DNA of 64,000 bases, taken from the NCBI GenBank assembly GCA_027620655.1, contig JAQCDS010000006.1, positions 1 through 64,000 on the forward strand. The letters run 5' to 3'. The translations under genes and the position numbers were made by a program. The notes beneath the pieces are model-generated. The model worked only from the letters and a program-made list of their open reading frames with translations, was not told the origin of the DNA and did not search any database. Source of the DNA: Bacteroidota bacterium (GTDB lineage Bacteria > Bacteroidota > Bacteroidia > Flavobacteriales > Flavobacteriaceae). Below, in pieces: positions 29,951 to 38,515 of this stretch. Position 1 is the stretch's first letter, and the number at the start of each line of letters is the position of its first letter.

Positions 29951-30415
29951 TTAAAATACTAATTTTACTTGCGCTTTTTCTATGTTTTGGTACGGTATTG
30001 TTGCCATTTTATGAACTGTTTCTTTGCCTTTCCCAATGGGTTTTGGCTCTCTGGCTTTCCATTCCAAAACAATTTCTTTTGTATCTGCAGCTGTTAGTAC
30101 TGCTTCATATTTTTCATTTTGTACTGTTTTGAGTTTTAGCGTACGGCCAATATTTTTTTTATACTGGCGTTGGTGTACCAAAGGCGTTGTTGCTCCTGCC
30201 GAAGAAACTTCTAATGAAAAGTCTTGCTCCTCGCGATCAAGGTTGTGCTCTATGGAACGACTCACATACATACAGTCTTCTACCAAAACACCCTTATCCC
30301 CATCGATAATAATACGGATTTTGTTTCCCTCCAAAATTTCAAAATCAATGAGAAACAAATCGGGTCTTTTTTCAAGGCCTTCCTCCAAAAACTCTTTTAC
30401 ACTATCTCTAAACAT
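29951..30415 (-). CDS. rimP: Ribosome maturation factor RimP
   Basis: 154 residues from an ATG. RimP binds the pre-30S particle and assists S12 incorporation. The family core is seen: FEILEGNKIRIIIDGDKGVLVEDC, then SRSIEHNLDRE and FSLEVSSAGATTPL, followed by the SH3-like C-terminal domain (NIGRTLKLKT). It is first in rimP-nusA-infB, the standard order, 12 bases after a strong hairpin in its leader. The length is typical. Confidence 0.95.
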   Translation of the reverse strand: MFRDSVKEFLEEGLEKRPDLFLIDFEILEGNKIRIIIDGDKGVLVEDCMYVSRSIEHNLDREEQDFSLEVSSAGATTPLVHQRQYKKNIGRTLKLKTVQNEKYEAVLTAADTKEIVLEWKAREPKPIGKGKETVHKMATIPYQNIEKAQVKLVF

Positions 30416-30427
30416 TTGGTATAAAAA

Positions 30428-30448
30428 GAGGGGACTTTTCGTCCCCTC
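30428..30448 (-). promoter_or_regulatory. Terminator-like hairpin in the rimP-nusA-infB leader (possible attenuator)
   Basis: A perfect 8-bp GC-rich stem (GAGGGGAC / GTCCCCTC) with a 5-nt loop is followed on the minus strand by TTTTTATA, then the rimP ATG 12 bases away. It lies downstream of the proposed rimP promoter (30474-30506), inside the leader, so it may attenuate the operon or mask the start. Confidence 0.7.
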
Positions 30449-30473
30449 ACTTTAATTTTTCCGTTCTACGCTG

Positions 30474-30506
30474 CAAATATAAGGGATAAAAGAGGATTTA
30501 TGCAAG
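30474..30506 (-). promoter_or_regulatory. Candidate promoter of rimP-nusA-infB
   Basis: Minus strand TATATTTG at 30474-30481, with CTTG 21 bases upstream (30503-30506; one mismatch from TTTG). It predicts a leader of about 50 bases containing the hairpin at 30428-30448. Confidence 0.6.
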
Positions 30507-30540
30507 TTTTAGCACACTTTATTGAATTATTTTTCAAAAT

Positions 30541-30571
30541 AAAAAAGCTTCAACTGAGTTGAAGCTTTTTT
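30541..30571 (-). terminator. Terminator after tRNA-Gln
   Basis: A perfect 14-bp inverted repeat (AAAAAAGCTTCAAC / GTTGAAGCTTTTTT) with loop TGA lies 4 bases past the tRNA 3' end. T runs flank both sides, so it could work in both directions. Confidence 0.9.
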
Positions 30572-30574
30572 TTG

Positions 30575-30647
30575 TTGGCCCACTAGGGCTCGAACCTAGA
30601 CTCTTCTGGACCAAAACCAGACGTGTTGCCAGTTACACCATGGGCCA
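30575..30647 (-). tRNA. tRNA-Gln (anticodon TTG)
   Basis: A 73-nt cloverleaf on the minus strand. The acceptor stem is TGGCCCA / TGGGCCA, the anticodon stem CTGG / CCAG encloses loop TTTTGGT with anticodon TTG, and the T arm is CTAGG-TTCGAGC-CCTAG. The discriminator base is A and CCA is not encoded. It is flanked by its own promoter and terminator and lies upstream of rimP-nusA-infB. Confidence 0.97.
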
Positions 30648-30664
30648 TTCTCGTAATGAGGATG

Positions 30665-30695
30665 CAAATTTAGAACAAAACTTTGGTTGCACAAA
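30665..30695 (-). promoter_or_regulatory. Promoter of tRNA-Gln
   Basis: Minus strand TTTG (30692-30695), a 19-base spacer, and TAAATTTG (30665-30672), 17 bases before the mature tRNA 5' end. Full consensus match. Confidence 0.75.
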
Positions 30696-30726
30696 TATTT
30701 TTTAAAAATAAATAATTCATTAATTA

Positions 30727-30758
30727 TTTGGTTTATAATTTAAACTTGTTTACATTTG
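30727..30758 (+). promoter_or_regulatory. Promoter of the membrane protein / HTH pair
   Basis: TTTG at 30727-30730, a 20-base spacer, and TACATTTG at 30751-30758, ending 24 bases before the ATG. It is divergent from the tRNA-Gln promoter, about 30 bp away. Confidence 0.72.
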
Positions 30759-30782
30759 CTTAAAATTAAAACCCATTTTATT

Positions 30783-31352
30783 ATGAATCATTCTGAACAA
30801 TTAAATCTTATTAATGAGGCCATTAATAAGACTAAAGAACAACTCAAACCCACTTCTATTAATTTTATTTTTTGGGGGCTACTCATTTCAATGATGAGTT
30901 TAATTCATTATTCTTTTCCCGAATTTATTCAAAAAACAGCATATTCTTCGATTTTGTTTTGGACTATAATTCCGATTATTGGCATGATTATTAACATTAT
31001 TTATAACATAAAAGTTGGTGTGCGTTTGGGATTTGAAACACACATTGGGCGTGCCCTAAAACTTGTTTGGGGAGTATTTAATATTGCCTGGCTTTTGATC
31101 GTAGTTTTGTCTATATTTAAAAAGCAAAATCCTGTAGAAGAAATTTTATTTCTACTTGGTGTTATTTTACTTATCACTGCGCTTCTTATTCGCTTTAGCC
31201 CTATCATAGTTGGGGGAATCGCTGTCATTGCTTGTAGTGTTTTAATCACTCTTTCAACAGGTGTCAATGTGCTTTTGATTAATGCTGTGGCAACTTTTGT
31301 TGGGCTTTTCATTCCTGGGCTTTCACTTTATTTAAGCAAAAAACATGTTTGA
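30783..31352 (+). CDS. Uncharacterised integral membrane protein
   Basis: 189 residues from the ATG at 30783 (MNHSEQLNLINEAINKTKEQ). The longer frame begins at a TTG that is part of the promoter box, so it is rejected. A charged cytoplasmic N-terminal helix of about 30 residues is followed by five or six hydrophobic segments: FIFWGLLISMMSL, AYSSILFWTIIPIIGMIINI, VWGVFNIAWLLIVVLSIF, ILFLLGVILLITALLI, FSPIIVGGIAVIACSVL and AVATFVGLFIPGLSLYL. I recognise no catalytic motif. It overlaps the next gene, a small winged-helix regulator, by 8 bases, so the two are made together. The likely link is that the regulator controls this gene, but nothing shows what signal is sensed. Confidence 0.8.
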   Translation: MNHSEQLNLINEAINKTKEQLKPTSINFIFWGLLISMMSLIHYSFPEFIQKTAYSSILFWTIIPIIGMIINIIYNIKVGVRLGFETHIGRALKLVWGVFNIAWLLIVVLSIFKKQNPVEEILFLLGVILLITALLIRFSPIIVGGIAVIACSVLITLSTGVNVLLINAVATFVGLFIPGLSLYLSKKHV

Positions 31353-31635
31353 ACCGCTCGACAAATTATTGACAAACCCCATTCGTTTGATGGTGATGTC
31401 TGTATTGATAAAAGTGAGTGATTGTGATTTTAATTATTTAAAAAAAATCACAAACAGTACACAAGGCAATTTGAGTGTTCAGCTAAAAAAACTTGCAGAA
31501 AGTGAATACATTTCTATTGCCAAGAGTTTCGAAAACAATTACCCAAAAACAAAACTTAAAATCACAAAAAAAGGAGTTTTGGCCTTTGAAAATCATTTCA
31601 AAAACTTAAAAAAATACCAAAATCTTGACCTATGA
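31345..31635 (+). CDS. Small winged-helix transcriptional regulator (MarR/ArsR-like fold)
   Basis: 96 residues from an ATG that overlaps the preceding stop (ATGTTTGA). The whole protein is one winged helix: LTNPIRLMVMSVL (first helix), CDFNYLKKITNSTQGNLSVQLKKLAES (helix-turn-helix, with the recognition helix NLSVQLKKL), then EYISIAKSFENNYPKTKLKITKKGVLAF (the wing), and a short dimerising C-terminal helix. It matches the family of stand-alone 90-100-residue winged-helix proteins that bind DNA as dimers. It has no ligand-binding domain or cysteine motif for metal sensing; there is one Cys, in CDFNY. It is cotranscribed with the membrane protein before it. Confidence 0.88.
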   Translation: MFEPLDKLLTNPIRLMVMSVLIKVSDCDFNYLKKITNSTQGNLSVQLKKLAESEYISIAKSFENNYPKTKLKITKKGVLAFENHFKNLKKYQNLDL

Positions 31636-31734
31636 TTTGTTTCATTTTAAAAATTACAACAATCTTTGGGATATTTATTGTAAATCTATCCCTCAAATTA
31701 TTTAGCCTTATTTGATTTTATTATTAAATTCGCC

Positions 31735-34700
31735 ATGTACTACAAATTTATGACCATGGCGAATTTTAATTTTAAACAATGGAACCTCATTTTGGGATGG
31801 GTTGCATTTGGTATCGCATTTCTAACCTACGCTTTAACTGTAGAGCCGACTGTTGGATTTTGGGATACAGGAGAGTATATTTTAACCTCTTCCAAACTTG
31901 AAGTTGGCCACCCGCCTGGAGCGCCATTGTTTCAAATGTTAGGTGCATTTTTCTCTATTTTTGCTTCAGAACCTGCACAAATCGGGCTTGTTCTCAATAT
32001 GATGAGTGCTGCTGCTAGTGCTTTTACTATTCTTTTTATGTTTTGGACTATTGTTTTGTTGTTACAAAACATAGCTGGTAAAGAAACTGAGCTTAATAGC
32101 AATAAAAAAGCCGCTATTTTGGGAGCTGCTTTTGTGGGGAGTCTATCTTTTGCATTTACAGATTCTTTTTGGTTCAATGCAGTAGAAACAGAAGTGTATG
32201 CAATGGCTACTCTAATAATGGCCGTAATGTTTTATTTAGGACTTCGCTGGGAAAAGGAAATGAATACTCCAAGAGGCAACCGCTGGCTGATTTTGATTTC
32301 TTTTATTGTAGGACTTTCATTTGGTGTTCATTTTATGGGGCTTTTAACTATTCCAGCCATAGGTCTTTTGTACTATTTCAAGAACTATAAAACCATTACA
32401 CCAAAGAATTTTATTCTTGCAAACATCGTTGTTATTGCCATTTTATTGTTTGTTTTTAAACTCCTAGCGCCAAATATTTTGAGATACTTCAGTGCACTTG
32501 AAATTTTCTTTGTCAATAGTGTTGGATTACCTTTTAATTCTGGAACTATAATTGCCTTAATTTTACTTGTTCTTTTGGTATATTATGGGTTAAAACTATC
32601 GAAGAAAAAAGGATACATATTCCTTAATACTGGCCTGTTATGTGTAACTTTTATCATTATCGGATTTACAACTTGGTTGATGCTCCCCATTCGTGCCAAT
32701 GCCAATATTCCAGTCAATGAAAACAACCCCTCCAGTGCACGAGAACTTTTGGCCTATTACAACTTGGAACAATATCCTGAAACCCACTTGTTTTACGGGC
32801 CACAATTTACCGATCAATATGCTGGGTTGGATGAAAATCAACCTTATGTTGATGATAAACCAAAATACGAAAAGGATGAAAAAACTGGGTGCTATGTTGT
32901 AGTCAATGATTATGAAAACGCCATTCAAAACTACAACAGCGATCACGGTTCACTATTACCGCGGATGTGGAGTGGAGAGCATGCCGAAAATTATATGATA
33001 TATTCTGGGCCTTTGGAATTTTCCATTAAATCGGAGTACAAAATGCAAAATGAATTTCGAAGTTTAGTCAATAACTTCAGAAAAGCTGTAGCCGATGGCG
33101 AAATAGATTATGAAGGCTATCATGAATTTCTAAAAACTTATGGCCGTTATTTGGATATTGAAAAACCGTTACTAATTGATAATATTTATTACTTATTTGA
33201 TTATCAAATTGGGTATATGTATTGGCGCTATTTTATGTGGAATTTCTCTGGACGTCAAGATGATATTCAAGGAAAAATGGATTTGCATGGCAATTGGCTA
33301 ACAGGAATCAATTTTATTGATGAATATCTTTTAGGAATTTCTCAAAAAAACCTCCCAAGTGATGTTCTAAACAACAAAGCTCGAAATACGTATTATTTAC
33401 TTCCATTATTATTGGGGTTAATCGGTTTGTTTTTTGTGTTCAACAGAGACAAAAAAATATTTTGGACCATGTTGGTGTTTTTCTTATTCACTGGAATAGC
33501 CATACAGGTCTATACCAACGTTAGACCCTTTGAACCTCGGGAAAGAGACTATTCTTTGGTAGGTTCATTTTATGTCTTTGCGCTTTGGATAGGGATTGGA
33601 GTTTATGCCCTTTGTAACAAATTCCAAACATTTAGCAAATCCAAACTTATTGCACCAGCAATAAGTGTTTTATGTCTTGTTGCTGTTCCTGGAATTTTAA
33701 TTAGTCAAAATTGGGATGATCACGATCGTTCCAATAGAAGAACAGCTCATGCAATGGCCGTAAATTATTTGGAATCCTGTGCGCCAAATGCTATTATTTT
33801 TACCATTGGAGACAATGATACATTTCCGCTTTGGTATGCACAAGAGATTGAAGGAATTCGAAGAGATGTCCGTGTGGTATGTACAAGTCTTTTTAATGTG
33901 GATTGGTATATCGATCAAATGAAACGAAAGGCCTATGATAGCGATCCAATACCATCAAAACTAACACACGATCAATATAAATGGGGAACTCGTGATTACA
34001 TCATAAAAGAAGTGGTAACTAAAGACACGCTAGAAATTAATCAATTTATGGATTTTATTTCTAGTGATGACGAGCGAACCAAATACGGCTATGTTTTGGA
34101 ACAACAAGGTTATCAAACAATAGGACAACGCAATCAAGATTTGAATGCAAACTATGCCCCTACAGAATATGTCAGAATTCCTGTAAACAAAGAAGCCGTC
34201 CTAAAAAATGGCATTGTTGCAGCAAAAGATGCGGATAAAATTGTGGACTATATTGATATTAAAATTACGGGGCAAGCCATTATGAAAAATCGTATGATGA
34301 TGCTCGATATCATTGCACAAAACAACTGGGAACGCCCCATATATTTTAGTGGTGGAGCCTTTGGTGATGACGATTATATTTGGATGAAAGACTATTTGCA
34401 ATTAGATGGAATTGCATACAAACTTGTTCCTATAAAAACACCTATTCAAAAAGGAAGTCCTTTTATGGGGCGAATTGATACTGAAAAAATGTACGACCTC
34501 ATTAAAAACTGGGAATGGGGCAATAGTGGTAATCCAGAGGTGTATCACGATGTTGAGACACGTAGGAATAGTATCACATACAGAGGGCATATGGCGCGAT
34601 TGATTGAAGATCTCATTAATGAAAAACAGCTAGACAAAGCCGAAGAAATTACGGATTTGGCAATGGAAAAAATGCCCGTTGATATTTTTGGATACTACAC

Positions 34701-34983
34701 TTTCCTTGAACCATTTATAGGAGCTTATTATGAAGTAGACGCAAAGGAAAAAGCACGAGAACTCTATCAACAAGTTGCCGTGAAATATCAAGAAAATCTT
34801 AACTATTTTGGTCAAGTTTCCAATGATAATCAATCCAAATATATTCAAAATGTCTATTTCGATATTGAGCGCTACAAAGGTTTAGTAGACACTATCAGTT
34901 TGTATGAAGACAAAGATTTCATCAAAGCTGAAATGGAAAAATTCAATGGATATTTACGTCTTTTCACGGGGGAAGAATTGTAA
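31735..34983 (+). CDS. DUF2723 (TMEM260-like) multi-pass membrane protein, putative GT-C glycosyltransferase
   Basis: 1082 residues from the ATG at 31735; ATGs at 31750 and 31756 (MANFNFKQWN) are equally possible starts. About 12 membrane helices cover residues 15-340 and 560-680. The first loop carries GFWDTGEYILTSSKLEVGHPPG at 41-62, split here as GFWDTGEY and KLEVGHPPGAP: an acidic D-x-G-E pair and HPPGxP, as expected of the first extracytoplasmic loop of GT-C enzymes. The long C-terminal half (from about 690) is soluble, with RDVRVVCTSLFNVDWYIDQM and a TPR-like end (LDKAEEITDLAMEKMP). The human homologue TMEM260 is a protein O-mannosyltransferase; bacterial members may add lipid-linked sugars to exported proteins, but this is not established here. 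A stand-alone gene. Confidence 0.9.
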   Translation: MYYKFMTMANFNFKQWNLILGWVAFGIAFLTYALTVEPTVGFWDTGEYILTSSKLEVGHPPGAPLFQMLGAFFSIFASEPAQIGLVLNMMSAAASAFTILFMFWTIVLLLQNIAGKETELNSNKKAAILGAAFVGSLSFAFTDSFWFNAVETEVYAMATLIMAVMFYLGLRWEKEMNTPRGNRWLILISFIVGLSFGVHFMGLLTIPAIGLLYYFKNYKTITPKNFILANIVVIAILLFVFKLLAPNILRYFSALEIFFVNSVGLPFNSGTIIALILLVLLVYYGLKLSKKKGYIFLNTGLLCVTFIIIGFTTWLMLPIRANANIPVNENNPSSARELLAYYNLEQYPETHLFYGPQFTDQYAGLDENQPYVDDKPKYEKDEKTGCYVVVNDYENAIQNYNSDHGSLLPRMWSGEHAENYMIYSGPLEFSIKSEYKMQNEFRSLVNNFRKAVADGEIDYEGYHEFLKTYGRYLDIEKPLLIDNIYYLFDYQIGYMYWRYFMWNFSGRQDDIQGKMDLHGNWLTGINFIDEYLLGISQKNLPSDVLNNKARNTYYLLPLLLGLIGLFFVFNRDKKIFWTMLVFFLFTGIAIQVYTNVRPFEPRERDYSLVGSFYVFALWIGIGVYALCNKFQTFSKSKLIAPAISVLCLVAVPGILISQNWDDHDRSNRRTAHAMAVNYLESCAPNAIIFTIGDNDTFPLWYAQEIEGIRRDVRVVCTSLFNVDWYIDQMKRKAYDSDPIPSKLTHDQYKWGTRDYIIKEVVTKDTLEINQFMDFISSDDERTKYGYVLEQQGYQTIGQRNQDLNANYAPTEYVRIPVNKEAVLKNGIVAAKDADKIVDYIDIKITGQAIMKNRMMMLDIIAQNNWERPIYFSGGAFGDDDYIWMKDYLQLDGIAYKLVPIKTPIQKGSPFMGRIDTEKMYDLIKNWEWGNSGNPEVYHDVETRRNSITYRGHMARLIEDLINEKQLDKAEEITDLAMEKMPVDIFGYYTFLEPFIGAYYEVDAKEKARELYQQVAVKYQENLNYFGQVSNDNQSKYIQNVYFDIERYKGLVDTISLYEDKDFIKAEMEKFNGYLRLFTGEEL

Positions 34984-35017
34984 GACTAGTCCAATCTCAG
35001 CATATAAGTGTAAAAAA

Positions 35018-35314
35018 TTACATGTGATTTTGCATGAGACCAATGATGGTATTGGCATCAAGCTCTCCACTTTGTCGCCATTTCATATCACCAGACTTAT
35101 AAATAATGAGTGTAGGCAATCCTTTGATTCTTAGGGCTTCAGAAAGGGCTTGATTTTTGTCAACATCTATTTTTATGACTTTGGCTTTATCGCCAAGTGC
35201 AGCAGCCACGTCTCGAAGTACATCGTGCATGGCATTTGAAGCTTCGTCCCACTCTGTAAAAAAATCGAAAAGAACAGGAACTTCAACATCTATTAATTCT
35301 CCAAATTTGGACAT
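35018..35314 (-). CDS. Thioredoxin-fold protein without the catalytic CxxC
   Basis: 98 residues from an ATG, the right length for thioredoxin. The fold markers are present: VPVLFDFFTEW (strand and Trp22), VIKIDVDKNQALSEALRIKGLPTLIIY (with the cis-Pro at 67) and the final helix. In the active site, where WCGPC is expected, the sequence is WDEAS, and the protein has no cysteine at all. It therefore cannot catalyse dithiol exchange and is more likely a binding or chaperone-like thioredoxin-fold protein. The gene converges with the DUF2723 gene and lies 115 bases after the phosphoesterase gene. The partner is unknown. Confidence 0.88.
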   Translation of the reverse strand: MSKFGELIDVEVPVLFDFFTEWDEASNAMHDVLRDVAAALGDKAKVIKIDVDKNQALSEALRIKGLPTLIIYKSGDMKWRQSGELDANTIIGLMQNHM

Positions 35315-35429
35315 GATATTGCAATTAATTTAATGATTTGATATAAATTTTGTTAAATCATCTAATACAATATTAAAAAAAGAAAATTAAATCAGAGTAA
35401 TTTTTTTATTTATTTAAAGAAATTACAGG

Positions 35430-36665
35430 TTATTTAACCTCGTATTTGCCTTTTTTTAATGTAATCACCGTGATTTCTGGCCAAATCCCAACTCGCCCTG
35501 GAAAAGCCAAGAATCCAAAACCACGATTAACATTAAGATATTCCCCATCTTGTTCATATAATCCTGCCCAGTATTTATAGCGCCATTTTATTGGACTCCA
35601 TTTAACTAATCCAGGAATTTCAATGCCAAATTGCATTCCATGGGTATGACCACTAAGAGTTAGATGATAATGGAGCTTATCTTTTGTAACTTCATATTCC
35701 CAATGCGAAGGGTCGTGGCTCAACAATATTTTAAAGTCATCATCAGAAATTTGAGAGGTTGCCTTTTTTAAATCCCCCTTTTGCTTAAAACCTTTACCCC
35801 AGTTTTCTACACCAATCACTGCAATTCGAGCACCTTTCTTTTCTATAAATCTCGCTTCATCCAAAAGTAATTGAAATCCCATCTGCTCTTGAAGTTTCAG
35901 CATGTCTTGAAAGTTTTTTTCTTTGTCTTCTTTTGATGGCCAGCGCGTATAATCTCCATAATCGTGATTCCCCAAAACAGAAAATATTCCATCTTTGGCA
36001 CTTAATTTTGAAAATGTTGCTTTCCAAGGTTCCATTTCAGAAGTTTTACTATTGACCAAGTCGCCTGTAAACATAATCACATCCGATTCTTGTTCATTAA
36101 TTAAGTCAATGGCATACTCAATTTTTGCTTTTTTGTCAAAACTTCCGCTGTGGATATCGCTTATTTGTGTGATTTTATAGCCGTCAAATTCGTGAGGTAA
36201 ATCATCAAAAAACAAAGTATATTTAAGAACTTTAAAATTATATTTCCCTTTTGTAATTCCATATAAAATTGACAAAAAAGGAATAGCCGCAACCCCCAAA
36301 GCCAGTTGTCCTAAGACCTTTCTACGACCTTTAAAAAAGGGAACACTTGTACTACTTTGCGAAGTGATTTTATTAAAAATTGCTTCGAAAAGACGAAAAA
36401 CATCTTCACCAAACATAACAACAATTAGGATAAATTTTGGAACATACAAAAGTACAAATAAAGCAAAAGCTGTATAAAAACTATGATTTATCCCTGAAGA
36501 CCGATCAAATGTAACTGATTGATATACAATATTGCCCAACACTAGTATAGAACAAAGAACATAAATTGAAGTTACCCAAGGATTTTTTGTAACACTCCTA
36601 AAGCTTTGAAGCGCGTAAAAATCTAGGGCAAGAACAATTCCAATAAAAATTAGAAGTCTAATCAT
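35430..36665 (-). CDS. Membrane-anchored metallophosphoesterase (YkuE-like)
   Basis: 411 residues from the ATG at 36665 (MIRLLIFIGIVLALDFYAL). An earlier ATG at 36707 lies upstream of a TATTTTTG promoter box and would be outside the transcript, so I prefer the later start. Four N-terminal membrane helices (to about residue 160) are followed by a calcineurin-like domain with all metal motifs: ITQISDIHSG (D-x-H), FTGDLVNSKT (GD-x), SVLGNHDYGDY (GNHD), ILLSHDP and LTLSGHTHGMQFG (GHTH). Relatives act on UDP-sugars or lipid pyrophosphates at the membrane, or on unknown substrates. The substrate here cannot be read from sequence. Confidence 0.9.
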   Translation of the reverse strand: MIRLLIFIGIVLALDFYALQSFRSVTKNPWVTSIYVLCSILVLGNIVYQSVTFDRSSGINHSFYTAFALFVLLYVPKFILIVVMFGEDVFRLFEAIFNKITSQSSTSVPFFKGRRKVLGQLALGVAAIPFLSILYGITKGKYNFKVLKYTLFFDDLPHEFDGYKITQISDIHSGSFDKKAKIEYAIDLINEQESDVIMFTGDLVNSKTSEMEPWKATFSKLSAKDGIFSVLGNHDYGDYTRWPSKEDKEKNFQDMLKLQEQMGFQLLLDEARFIEKKGARIAVIGVENWGKGFKQKGDLKKATSQISDDDFKILLSHDPSHWEYEVTKDKLHYHLTLSGHTHGMQFGIEIPGLVKWSPIKWRYKYWAGLYEQDGEYLNVNRGFGFLAFPGRVGIWPEITVITLKKGKYEVK

Positions 36666-36682
36666 TTTTAAAAAACTTGGTG

Positions 36683-36690
36683 CAAAAATA
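36683..36690 (-). promoter_or_regulatory. Candidate -7 element of the metallophosphoesterase gene
   Basis: Minus strand TATTTTTG (TAnnTTTG), 17 bases upstream of the ATG at 36665; TTAG stands 17 bases further upstream in place of TTTG. Confidence 0.4.
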
Positions 36691-36838
36691 GTGTAAAACT
36701 TTAGCATCTAATGTGGAATAAAATTTTTTAACTATTGTTTTAGAATTCTTTTATTGTTAGTATATTTCACACTAATAACATGACCTACTTTCTATAAGGC
36801 TTCAACTGTCCTCAAAGAAAGATTTAATACAATATGAA

Positions 36839-38500
36839 ATGAGTTCAAAAAACAATCAATCCGCGTTAACAACTTTAGTAACCGTCTTTTTCTTTTGGGG
36901 ATTTATCGCCGCTTCGAACGGGGTTTTTATACCTTTTTGTAAAACCTATTTTAATATTGATCAATTCCAATCTCAATTGGTCGATTTTGCATTTTATGGC
37001 GCCTATTATTTAGGCGCATTATTTCTTTTTGTAATGTCAAGTAGTATCAAAAAAGATGTTTTGAATAATTGGGGTTATAAAAAAGGTATTATTTATGGGC
37101 TACTCGTTTCTGCCCTTGGTGCATTGCTTATGTATCCTTTTATTGATGAAGCACAACAAGGAGATACGCCTGTCTTTTATTTGGTACTATTAGCGCTCTT
37201 TATTGTAGGTCTAGGGTTTTCATTACAACAAACCGCTGCAAATCCTTTTGTGTATTCATTAGGAGATCCCAATAAAGGCTCACAACGTTTAAATCTTGCG
37301 GGGGGAGTTAACTCTTTTGGAACAACCATTGGCCCCATTGTGATTGCACTTATTATTTTTGGATCTACACCTTTATCTGGAGATGAACTAAATCAAATGA
37401 TTAAAAATAATGAGATAACATTAAACACTGTTCAGCTTTTATACATTGGAGTTGGGGTTTTATTTTTGGCAGCGGCGGCACTTTTTCACTTTTCAAAAAA
37501 ATTAAAAAACACAAAATCAAACGATAGTTTTGAACCTGCAAACAAAGCCAAAAATACACTTGTTGGACTCACTATTATAATTGCTGTTTGTTTTGGAGTG
37601 ATTTTTAACACTTATTCGAACGGCAAAGAAGCTACAGCAGCTGTTGAAAACACAAGGTTAATATTACTCTTTGTAGCTCTATTGGCGGTTGTAGTAAGTG
37701 TATTCTTTGCCAATTCGAGGGCTTCTAAAACCCCAAAAGGATGGGGTGCGATGAAGTATCCTCAACTAGTTTTGGGTATGCTCGCTATATTTACATACGT
37801 TGGCGTGGAAGTCACTATTCAAAGTAACTTGGGAGAACTTTTAAAATCTGTTGCAGATAAAGTTAACAACTTAAACCCTCTAGGTCTCAAAGTAATGAAT
37901 GATGCCGAAATTGCACCATTCATTTCACTATATTGGGGTGGATTAATGATTGGGCGATGGGTTGGTGCAATTACAGTTTTTAATCCAAGTAAAGGCCTCA
38001 AAAAATGGTTGCTTATTCTTGTTCCCTATGTTGCTTTTGGAGTTATACTTTTAGTGAACTTTGGAAAATACTCCTCAAATGAAATTCTTTTGTTCAGCAT
38101 TTGTGTTGCAACTCAAATTGGTGGATTTTTCTTAGCAAAAGACAATCCAATTGCAACTTTAAAAATCTTTAGTATTCTTGGTATTTTAAGTATGTTAATT
38201 GGGGTTTTTGGTTCTGGACAATTGGCCTTATTTGCGCTTTTATCTGGTGGATTATTTTGTTCTATTATGTGGCCATGTATTTTTGCTCTCAGTATTACAG
38301 GTCTAGGAAAGTATACTGCACAAGGGTCTGCATTTTTAATTATGATGATTTTAGGCGGTGCCATTATTCCCCCGCTTCAAGGAAAACTAGCAGATATTTT
38401 TAGCATACAATCGTCATACTGGATTGCTGTTATATGCTTTGTTTATTTATTGTTTTATACTTTTAAAACAAAAACTGCATTGCAAAAACAAGGACTTTAA
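36839..38500 (+). CDS. FucP/NagP-like sugar MFS transporter with a two-helix central insert
   Basis: 553 residues from an ATG. Proton-driven sugar uptake across the inner membrane is the family role. FucP-family landmarks are clear: [17 protein letters not shown], then [25 protein letters not shown] and [14 protein letters not shown] in the N half, and [30 protein letters not shown] and [14 protein letters not shown] in the C half. It is about 110 residues longer than typical FucP. The extra length is a central insertion at about 240-300 with two more hydrophobic helices ([16 protein letters not shown] and [17 protein letters not shown]), giving about 14 helices. The next gene, 15 bases on, is a glycosylasparaginase, so N-acetylglucosamine or another amino sugar is a reasonable substrate guess. 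Confidence 0.9.
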   Translation: MSSKNNQSALTTLVTVFFFWGFIAASNGVFIPFCKTYFNIDQFQSQLVDFAFYGAYYLGALFLFVMSSSIKKDVLNNWGYKKGIIYGLLVSALGALLMYPFIDEAQQGDTPVFYLVLLALFIVGLGFSLQQTAANPFVYSLGDPNKGSQRLNLAGGVNSFGTTIGPIVIALIIFGSTPLSGDELNQMIKNNEITLNTVQLLYIGVGVLFLAAAALFHFSKKLKNTKSNDSFEPANKAKNTLVGLTIIIAVCFGVIFNTYSNGKEATAAVENTRLILLFVALLAVVVSVFFANSRASKTPKGWGAMKYPQLVLGMLAIFTYVGVEVTIQSNLGELLKSVADKVNNLNPLGLKVMNDAEIAPFISLYWGGLMIGRWVGAITVFNPSKGLKKWLLILVPYVAFGVILLVNFGKYSSNEILLFSICVATQIGGFFLAKDNPIATLKIFSILGILSMLIGVFGSGQLALFALLSGGLFCSIMWPCIFALSITGLGKYTAQGSAFLIMMILGGAIIPPLQGKLADIFSIQSSYWIAVICFVYLLFYTFKTKTALQKQGL

Positions 38501-38515
38501 TTTCAAGATTTGAAA

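Noticed and set aside
35332-35428. A/T-rich inverted repeats between the thioredoxin-fold and phosphoesterase genes
   Set aside because: Weak A/T stems in A/T-rich DNA; not distinguishable from chance by eye, and no T run in a useful position.
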